DNA of 64,000 bases, from NCBI GenBank assembly GCA_025465355.1, contig JAODNN010000025.1, positions 1 to 64,000 of the forward strand. The letters run 5' to 3'. The stretch is from Blastococcus sp. Its GTDB lineage: Bacteria; Actinomycetota; Actinomycetes; Mycobacteriales; Geodermatophilaceae. The notes below the pieces were generated by a model that worked only from the letters and a program-made list of their open reading frames with translations, searched no databases and was not told where the DNA came from. The position numbers and the translations under genes are program-made. How positions within the stretch are numbered: the stretch's first letter is position 1; each line of letters begins with the position of its first letter. Of the stretch, positions 58,351 through 64,000 are shown in pieces.

Positions 58351-58420
58351 GGTGAGCCAGGACGCCGGACGGTGAGCCAGGACTCCGGACGGGGAGCCAG
58401 GACTCCGGAGGGTGAGCCAG
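58351..58420. repeat. 20-bp tandem repeat, 3.5 units
   Basis: Units at 58351, 58371, 58391 and a half unit at 58411 share GGTGAGCCAGGACTCCGGAC with one or two changes each. They sit between the frameshifted gene's promoter side and the stop of the TauE gene. A reverse copy of GGCTCACCG lies just before (58338). Confidence 0.9.
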
Positions 58421-58429
58421 GGCGGGGCG

Positions 58430-59419
58430 TCAGTCGCGCGGAGCGCTCGGGAGCCCTGCCGGGGCGGGGAGCGGGACGTCGTCGACCACGTTGGGCTCCG
58501 GGACAACGGCGCCCGCGGCGGCCTCGACAGCCACGACGTCGACCGACTCGACCGCCTGCTCCTGGCGGTACTGGCGGTAGGAGTGGACGACGGCCAGCGC
58601 CCAGACCGCGTAGAGCACCGCGTAGACACCGAACCGCACCGGGTCCGCTGCGTCGATCCAGTCGCTCTTCAGCAGCGTGCGGACGTTGGTCACCACGATC
58701 ACGCCGCCGACCATCGAGCCGAGCATCCGCGGCGGGATGTGCCGGACCAGCCAGGCCGCGAGCGGCGCAGCGATCAGGCCACCGACCAGCAGGCCGCCGA
58801 CCCAGAGCGGGTTGATGCCCTGCTCGCCGAGCGCGAACAGGAAGCCGAGGCTCGCCGCCAGCGCGACCAGGAACTCGGAGGTGTCGATCGAGCCGATCAC
58901 CTTGCGCGGCTCCATCCGGCCGCTGGCGAGGATCGCCGGTGTGCCGACCGGGCCCCAGCCGCCGCCACCGGTCGCGTCGACGAACCCGGCGAGCAGGCCG
59001 AGCGGCGCCAGGAACCGTGCGCGCATCGGCTTGCCCAGGTGCCGCCGGTCGATCCCGCGGAGGGTGAAGCGGATGAGGATGTAGACGCCCAGCGTCAGCA
59101 GGATCAGCGACATCACGGGGGCGGCCACCGAGGTGGAGAGGCCGGCGAGGAAGGTCGCGCCGGCGAAGGAGCCGATCGCACCCGGGATGCCGATCTTGGC
59201 GACCACCTTCCAGTCGACGTTGCCGAACTTCCAGTGCGCCACACCGGACGCCAGCGTCGTCCCGATCTCGGCGAGGTGGACGGTCGCCGACGCGGTCGCC
59301 GGGTTGGTGCCGATGGCGAGCAGCAGCGTCGTCGAGGTGACGCCGTAGGCCATGCCGAGGCTGCCGTCCACCAACTGGGCGCCGAGGCCGACGAGGGCGA
59401 GCAGGACGAGGGTCTTCAC
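58430..59419 (-). CDS. Sulfite exporter TauE/SafE family permease
   Basis: 329 aa with eight to nine helices. Starts MKTLVLLALVGLGAQLVDGS and LGMAYGVTSTTLLLAIG; the repeated half motif appears again at LLAGFVDATGGGGWGPVGTP. This is the longer actinobacterial TauE form, with a ~50-residue acidic cytosolic tail. Probably exports or imports sulfite, sulfonate or a related anion. No sulfur genes lie beside it. Confidence 0.92.
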   Translation of the reverse strand: MKTLVLLALVGLGAQLVDGSLGMAYGVTSTTLLLAIGTNPATASATVHLAEIGTTLASGVAHWKFGNVDWKVVAKIGIPGAIGSFAGATFLAGLSTSVAAPVMSLILLTLGVYILIRFTLRGIDRRHLGKPMRARFLAPLGLLAGFVDATGGGGWGPVGTPAILASGRMEPRKVIGSIDTSEFLVALAASLGFLFALGEQGINPLWVGGLLVGGLIAAPLAAWLVRHIPPRMLGSMVGGVIVVTNVRTLLKSDWIDAADPVRFGVYAVLYAVWALAVVHSYRQYRQEQAVESVDVVAVEAAAGAVVPEPNVVDDVPLPAPAGLPSAPRD

Positions 59420-59633
59420 GGGGCGGGACTCCGGAGTGTCAGGGTGCTGCGGGGCGGACGGGGGGCGCCGCGAAGGGCGCGGCGGGTCAGGCGCCCGGAC
59501 AGGCAGCGGTGCAGACGCGCAGGAGGTCGACGTGTCGTCTGCTCACGAGGAGCAGAGCCGTCGTCCGTGTCACGGCACTATGTGTACCAGAACGATCGGT
59601 TTACGTTCCAGACCTTCATCCGGCCGGGGTCCC

Positions 59634-61067
59634 TCAGCCCTGCAGGACGTCGTTCCGGATGGTCGCCCACGACACGGCGCCGCCGAGGGCGAACAGGGCG
59701 GCGCACACGTACATCGCCGTCCGGTATCCGCTGGTGAAGGCGGCCGGCCGCGCGTAGTCGGCGCCGGAGAGCCCCACCGCGACCGGGAGGGCCGCGACCG
59801 CCAGCAGCTGCCCCGCTCGTGCGACGGCGTTGTTCACGCCGCTCGCGATCCCGGCCAGCGAGTCGGGGGCGGCGGCCAGCACCGTCGCCGTCAGCGGGGC
59901 CACCGTCGTGGCCATGCCCAGGCCCTGCAGCAGCGAGCCCGGCAGCACCTCCACGACGTACGGCGCGCTTCCGTCGACGCCGGTCAGCCACAGCGCGCCC
60001 GCCGCGGTGATCAGCGGGCCGATCGTCATGGGCAGGCGGGGGCCGATGCGGGTGGCGAGCGCTCCGGCCCGTGCTGACAGGAGGGTGACCAGCACGATCG
60101 AGGGCAGCAGCGCCGCGCCGGCGGTCGTCGCCGCGTAGCCCAGCACCGTCTCCAGTTGCAGCACGAGGAACAGGGAGCCGCCGCCGAGCGCCCCGTAGAT
60201 GAGCAGGGTGGCCAGGTTGGCGCCGGTGAACTGCCGGTCGGCGAAGACCCTCGGCGGGAGCATCGGGTTCACCGCTCGCCGCTCCCGCAGGACGAAGGCC
60301 GCCGCCGCGACCAGGCCCACCGCGCCCGACGCGGCGACGTCGGGGCGGTGCGGGTCCTCGCCGGCGGTGATCAGCGCGTAGGTGATCCCACCGAGGGCCA
60401 GCGCCCCGAGGACGGCGCCGAGGACGTCGAACCGGCCCTGCTGATCGGGATCGCGGCTCTCGGGCACATGCCGGCCGGCGAGGACGACGAGCACGGCGAC
60501 CGGGACGTTGAGCAGGAACACCAGCCGCCAGCTGGCCGAGTCGACGAGCAGGCCGCCCAGCACCGGCCCGGCGAGGCCGGCGATCCCCGCCAGCGACGAC
60601 CAGATGCCGATGGCGCGAGCCCGGTCGCCCGGGCGGAACGAGGACTGGATCAACGCCAGGCTGCCAGGGGCGAGCAGCGCGCCGCCCACCCCCTGCACGC
60701 CCCGTGCGACCACCAATTGGCTGGTGGTCTGCGCGACCCCGCAGACCAGTGAGGCGGCGGCGAACCAGCAGACGCCGATGAGGAACACGCGACGGCGGCC
60801 GTACCGGTCGCCGAGAGAGCCGCCGAGCAGGATCAGCGCCGCCAGGGTCAGCGTGTACGCGGTGACGGTCCACTGCAGGCCCGACAGGGACGAGCCCAGC
60901 TCATGGCCGATGGACGGCAGGGCGACGTTGACGGCGGTGGCGTCGAGGAAGGCCATCCCCGAGGCCAGCACGGTGACCAGCACCAGCCACCGGCCCGCAG
61001 GGGTTCCGAGAGCGACCGGCTCGTGCGTCGTGCTGGGGGTCCTGCTGGGGGTCCTGCTGGGGGTCAT
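59634..61067 (-). CDS. DHA2 family (EmrB/QacA) MFS transporter
   Basis: 477 aa, 14 helices, normal length without extra domains. SGMAFLDATAVNVALPSIG in TM1, WTVTAYTLTLAALILLGGS, motif A GDRYGRRRVF, ARGVQGVGGALLAPGSLALI, and motif C region LAGPVLGGLLVD. The N-terminus reads MTPSRTPSRTPS, encoded by a 12-bp tandem repeat at the start codon (61030-61067). It begins 21 bases after the PiT gene, so it may be read from the DUF47-PiT transcript. Drug or lipid export inferred. Confidence 0.93.
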   Translation of the reverse strand: MTPSRTPSRTPSTTHEPVALGTPAGRWLVLVTVLASGMAFLDATAVNVALPSIGHELGSSLSGLQWTVTAYTLTLAALILLGGSLGDRYGRRRVFLIGVCWFAAASLVCGVAQTTSQLVVARGVQGVGGALLAPGSLALIQSSFRPGDRARAIGIWSSLAGIAGLAGPVLGGLLVDSASWRLVFLLNVPVAVLVVLAGRHVPESRDPDQQGRFDVLGAVLGALALGGITYALITAGEDPHRPDVAASGAVGLVAAAAFVLRERRAVNPMLPPRVFADRQFTGANLATLLIYGALGGGSLFLVLQLETVLGYAATTAGAALLPSIVLVTLLSARAGALATRIGPRLPMTIGPLITAAGALWLTGVDGSAPYVVEVLPGSLLQGLGMATTVAPLTATVLAAAPDSLAGIASGVNNAVARAGQLLAVAALPVAVGLSGADYARPAAFTSGYRTAMYVCAALFALGGAVSWATIRNDVLQG

Positions 61068-61088
61068 CGCCGCCTCCGCTCAGGCGGC

Positions 61089-62090
61089 CTAGCTGAGGAC
61101 GGCGTGGGCGAGGACGAAGGCGAGCGCAGCCACTGCACCGGCCGCCGGCAGCGTGATCACCCAGGCGGCCACGATGTTGCCCGCCACGCCCCAGCGGACC
61201 GCGGACAGCCGCCGGGTCGCCCCCGCGCCCATGATCGACCCGGTGGTGATGTGCGTGGTGGACACCGGGACGGCGAACACCGTCGCCGTCGCCACCATGA
61301 CCCCGGAGGCCACGGTCTGTGCGGCGAAGCCCTCCGCCGGGGTGAGCTGGATGATCCGGCGGCCGAGCGTGCGCATGATCCGGTAGCCGCCGGCGTACGT
61401 GCCCAGGCTGATCGCCAGCCCGGCGGCGAAGACCACCCAGAGCGGCACCTCGAACGTGGGGATCGCACCCGCCGTGAACAGCGCGAGGGTGATGATCCCC
61501 ATCGTCTTCTGGGCGTCCTGCAGGCCGTGACCGATCGCCATGGTCGCGGAGCTGACGATCTGCGCCTTGCGGAAGCCCCGGTAGGTCCTGCTGGCGTTGG
61601 CCCGCCGGAACGCCCACAGGACCCCCAGCATGAACAGGTAGCTGAGGCCGAACCCGATCAGCGGCGAGATCACCATCGGGACGACGACCTTGTCGAGGAT
61701 TCCCATCCATTTCACCGACTCGCCGGCCGCGAGAGCCGCGCCGACCAGGCCGCCGATCAGGGCGTGCGAGGACGACGACGGCAGGCCGAAGTACCAGGTG
61801 ACCAGGTTCCAGGTGATCGCGCCGATCAGCGCGGCGAACACGATCTGCAGGCCGAGCGTGCCGGTGGGGGTGTCGATGATGCCCTTGCCGACCGTGGCCG
61901 CGACCTTCGTCGAGATCAGCGCCCCGGCGAGGTTGGCCACCGCGGCGATGGCCAGCGCCGCCCTGGGGGTGAGCGCCTTGGTGGAGACGGCGATCGCGAT
62001 CGCGTTGGCCGCGTCGTGGAACCCGTTGGTGTAGTCGAAGGCCAGCGCCACCAGGATGATGACGACGAGGCCGAGGAACATCCCGGACAT
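61089..62090 (-). CDS. pit: Low-affinity inorganic phosphate transporter (PiT family)
   Basis: 333 aa. The duplicated PiT signatures are intact: NGFHDAANAIAIAVSTKAL and WYFGLPSSSSHALIGGLVGA in the first half; GLQDAQKTMGIITLAL and PVSTTHITTGSIMGAG in the second. Moves neutral metal-phosphate with H+. It follows its usual partner, a DUF47/PhoU-like protein, with six bases between them. Confidence 0.95.
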   Translation of the reverse strand: MSGMFLGLVVIILVALAFDYTNGFHDAANAIAIAVSTKALTPRAALAIAAVANLAGALISTKVAATVGKGIIDTPTGTLGLQIVFAALIGAITWNLVTWYFGLPSSSSHALIGGLVGAALAAGESVKWMGILDKVVVPMVISPLIGFGLSYLFMLGVLWAFRRANASRTYRGFRKAQIVSSATMAIGHGLQDAQKTMGIITLALFTAGAIPTFEVPLWVVFAAGLAISLGTYAGGYRIMRTLGRRIIQLTPAEGFAAQTVASGVMVATATVFAVPVSTTHITTGSIMGAGATRRLSAVRWGVAGNIVAAWVITLPAAGAVAALAFVLAHAVLS

Positions 62091-62096
62091 GCGGGG

Positions 62097-62714
62097 TCAG
62101 GACTCCTTGACGGAGATCGTCTCGACCACATTGGCGACGTGCTCGAACGCGTCGGCCGCCTCCTCGAGCTGGTCGGCGACCTCCTTGAGCTTGAGGATCT
62201 CCAGGGCGTCGAACTCGCCGCTGTACAGGCGGGACAGCAGCCGGCGGTACAGCTTGTCGGCCTCGTTCTCGATGCGGTTGACCTCGATCCAGTAGTCGGA
62301 GAGGCCCTGCATCGTGCGCAGCCGCGGCATGGCCTCGGCGGTGGTCTGCGCGCAGCGCTGCAGCAGCTCGACCTGGTGGCCCATCTCGGCGGGCAGGGTG
62401 CCGAGGCCGGTGAGCATGACCAGGTCCGCGGCGGCCTCCACGAAGTCCATGACGTCGTCCAGGTCGCTGGCGAGGTTGTAGATGTCCTCGCGGTCGAACG
62501 GCGTCACGAAGCTGGTGTTGAGCTGCCGGAAGATCGCGTGCGTGGTCTGGTCGGCGGCGTGCTCGAGGTCGCGCAGCTTCTCCGCGAGCTCGCCGCGGCG
62601 AGCGTGGTCGTGGATGAACTCGCCGAGGACCTCGGTGGCCGCCACCAGGCTCTGTGCCGACTCGGCGAACAGCAGGTAGAAGCTCGAGTCCTTGGGCGTC
62701 AGGCTGAAGGGCAC
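62097..62714 (-). CDS. DUF47 family PhoU-like regulator of PiT
   Basis: 205 aa from GTG 62714; the longer frame upstream is unlikely because family members begin at this point (PFSLTPKDSSFYLLFAESA). All-helical, with the E/D-rich repeats HAADQTTHAIFRQLNTSFVTP, FDREDIYNLASDLDDVMDFV and VNRIENEADKLYRR. Such proteins sit with PiT and tune phosphate transport. Confidence 0.93.
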   Translation of the reverse strand: MPFSLTPKDSSFYLLFAESAQSLVAATEVLGEFIHDHARRGELAEKLRDLEHAADQTTHAIFRQLNTSFVTPFDREDIYNLASDLDDVMDFVEAAADLVMLTGLGTLPAEMGHQVELLQRCAQTTAEAMPRLRTMQGLSDYWIEVNRIENEADKLYRRLLSRLYSGEFDALEILKLKEVADQLEEAADAFEHVANVVETISVKES

Positions 62715-62814
62715 GCAGAGGCTCCGTCTCGGGAGGGGGGACCGGCCGTTACCCGAGACGGGTGGACGGCCGTCGGGCAGCATAAGTCCCGGTGGCCGGC
62801 CGCCCAGCGACGAC

Positions 62815-63378
62815 TCAGCCTCGGGCCGCGTCTCCGTGGACGTCGTCGGGGTCGGCGAGCGCCTGGATCAGGTCGTTCCGCGCCCGCGCCACCCGTGAGC
62901 GGATCGTCCCCACGGGACAGCCGGCGACCTCCGCCGCCTCGGCGTAGGGCAGCCCGAGCAGCTGGGTGAGTACGAATGCCTCCCGCCGGTCCGGCTCGAG
63001 CCGCGCCAGCAGGTCGGCGACGGCGGCGCCCTCGGCACCCTGGTCGGCCTCCCCGCCGGCCTTGGCCCCCAGGTTCTCCAGGTCGGCGACGTCGCGGACC
63101 AGGGTGAGCCGCCGGCGACGGCGGGACCGGACCGCGTCGGCGCACACCCGACGGGCGATGGTCAGCAGCCAGGTGCGTACCGAGGAACGGCCCTCGAATC
63201 GGTGCAGGGAGCCGAAGGCCCGCAGGTAGGTCTCCTGCGTGAGGTCGTCGGCCGAGTTCGGGTCGCCGAGGGCGGCGCACAGCCGCCACACGTCCGACTG
63301 CGTCTGCCGGACGAGCGCGGCAGCGGCGAGCGGATCGCCGGCGGCGGCATCGGCCGCCGTCCGCTGCAACTCGTCCAT
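62815..63378 (-). CDS. ECF sigma factor, SigC-like
   Basis: 187 aa from ATG 63378. Region 2: ADDLTQETYLRAFGSLHRFE, SVRTWLLTIARRVCADAVRS; a short acidic linker; region 4: LARLEPDRREAFVLTQLLGL and AEAAEVAGCPVGTIRSRVAR. Length and motifs match the actinobacterial SigC/ECF group. Diverges from a zf-HC2 protein that is probably its anti-sigma. The target regulon is unknown; in relatives it concerns copper or envelope genes. Confidence 0.93.
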   Translation of the reverse strand: MDELQRTAADAAAGDPLAAAALVRQTQSDVWRLCAALGDPNSADDLTQETYLRAFGSLHRFEGRSSVRTWLLTIARRVCADAVRSRRRRRLTLVRDVADLENLGAKAGGEADQGAEGAAVADLLARLEPDRREAFVLTQLLGLPYAEAAEVAGCPVGTIRSRVARARNDLIQALADPDDVHGDAARG

Positions 63379-63434
63379 GTCTCTCTTTCGTGCTCGGGTG
63401 CCCGGGAGGTTCATCGGAGAACTTCGCCGACCTC

Positions 63435-63461
63435 GGGAACCGGACGGCGTCGGGGCACGAC
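63435..63461 (+). promoter_or_regulatory. ECF-type promoter before the zf-HC2 gene
   Basis: GGGAAC (63435-63440) and CGAC (63458-63461) are 17 bases apart, the classic ECF -35/-10 pair. The start codon is only 10 bases after the -10, so the transcript would be leaderless or nearly so. It suggests that the adjacent SigC-like factor reads its own anti-sigma gene. Confidence 0.6.
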
Positions 63462-63470
63462 TAATGAAGC

Positions 63471-64000
63471 ATGCACTGCCCATTGTTCCGCGAGGCGATC
63501 TCCGCCCGGCTGGACGGCGAGCCTCTCGGGATGTCCCCGCGGGCGCTCGACGACCACCTGGTGGACTGCGCTGCGTGCGCGGCGTGGGCCGACGCCGCCG
63601 CCCGGGCGACCCGGAGGGCGCGACTGGCCGCTGCGCCGCCGGTTCCCGATCTGACGGTGGCCGTCCTCGGGGCGCTGCCGCGGCAGCTGCCGGGCATGGC
63701 CGCTGCGGCCCGCACGCGGCTGCTCGGCACCGCGCTCCGGCTGGCCCTGCTCGCCGTCGGTGTGGCGCAGGCCGCGGTGGCGTGGCCGGTCCTCGTGTCG
63801 GGGGCGGGCGCGATGAGCGCGCCCATGCACATGGCGCACGAGACGGGCGCCTGGAACCTCGCCGTCGCCGCGGCGTTCCTCGCGGTCGCCGCCGGACCAC
63901 GCCTGGCCGCCGGTGCGCTGCCGTTCCTCGGGTCGTTCGTCGCCCTCCTGGCGCCGGTGACCCTCGCCGACCTGGCGGCCGGCCGCGTGCAGGTCGACCG
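63471..64000 (+). CDS. zf-HC2 anti-sigma-like membrane protein (3' end outside window)
   Basis: At least 176 aa from ATG 63471, cut by the window end. Zinc-binding motif: Cys3, then DDHLVDCAACAAW with His29, Cys33 and Cys36, the ZAS/zf-HC2 layout. At least four helices follow (LLGTALRLALLAVGVAQAAV; WNLAVAAAFLAVAAGPRLAA; FLGSFVALLAPVTLADLAA), which is more than a simple anti-sigma and resembles the multi-helix zf-HC2 proteins found beside SigC-like factors. Should bind and hold the sigma factor at the membrane. Confidence 0.85.
   Translation, partial: MHCPLFREAISARLDGEPLGMSPRALDDHLVDCAACAAWADAAARATRRARLAAAPPVPDLTVAVLGALPRQLPGMAAAARTRLLGTALRLALLAVGVAQAAVAWPVLVSGAGAMSAPMHMAHETGAWNLAVAAAFLAVAAGPRLAAGALPFLGSFVALLAPVTLADLAAGRVQVD

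Noticed and set aside
58351-58420. CRISPR-like array
   Set aside because: Units are only 20 bp and directly joined without spacers, and no cas genes are present.

Overview
The window is very GC-rich, densely coded DNA with many overlapping ATGA/GTGA gene junctions and frequent GTG starts. The gene content includes an Rpf-LysM protein behind a ydaO-type (c-di-AMP) riboswitch, a DUF5994 protein, MHS and DHA2 transporters, a SigC-like ECF sigma factor with a zf-HC2 protein, and Rv1318c-like adenylate cyclase architecture. This points to a high-GC actinobacterium. Geodermatophilaceae or a close relative is my best inference, but no rRNA or marker gene in the window proves it.

Region by region. 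1-2.3 kb: a BCCT osmolyte transporter cut by the window edge, then a scar holding a transposase-like fragment and the 3' end of a tRNA gene. 2.3-8.4 kb: a tightly coupled glycan operon (glycosyltransferase, hexapeptide acyltransferase, coiled-coil SAM methyltransferase, glycosyltransferase) that overlaps an orphan DUF4118/GAF/GAF sensor kinase. Two copies of a 10-bp palindrome sit in front of it. 8.4-16 kb: P450 plus ferredoxin, a zinc alcohol dehydrogenase, YceI number 1, the riboswitch-controlled Rpf-LysM cell-wall hydrolase, DUF664, SixA, isochorismatase and SDR genes. 16-25 kb: DUF2254, an MHS transporter, a DoxX/QorB redox pair with an oxidoreductase remnant between them, a ribosome-associated-like protein, a TAT lipoprotein PHP hydrolase, and a HAMP adenylate cyclase.

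25-40.6 kb is a lipid-centred block. On the minus strand is a coupled set SRPBCC, DUF4331, TPR-like, patatin. Diverging from it is a coupled set of a small membrane protein, a GMC oxidoreductase and an animal-haem-peroxidase protein with all the alpha-dioxygenase (fatty acid 2-hydroperoxide) active-site motifs. An acyl-CoA ligase, a second patatin, a K+ channel, a HAD phosphatase and a GDPD with a phage-tail-like C-terminus follow. I propose the first part is a bacterial fatty-acid alpha-oxidation/oxylipin cluster; this is the best candidate for an undescribed system.

40.6-54 kb: a TetR-controlled PaoABC-type molybdenum aldehyde oxidoreductase, a MarR/YceI pair with duplicated operator-like repeats, a MauE-DsbA thiol-redox operon, typA, DUF5994, an epimerase, UspA, and an anti-sigma-like membrane protein. 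53.3-56.6 kb: a DHA2 drug transporter carrying three C-terminal carboxypeptidase-regulatory-like domains, translationally coupled to a protein that fuses the same domain to YceI. 57-64 kb: a nitroreductase, a frameshifted secreted protein, 20-bp tandem repeats, TauE, a second DHA2 transporter, PiT with its DUF47 partner, and a SigC-like sigma factor diverging from a zinc-finger anti-sigma-like protein (cut by the window end) with a good ECF promoter.
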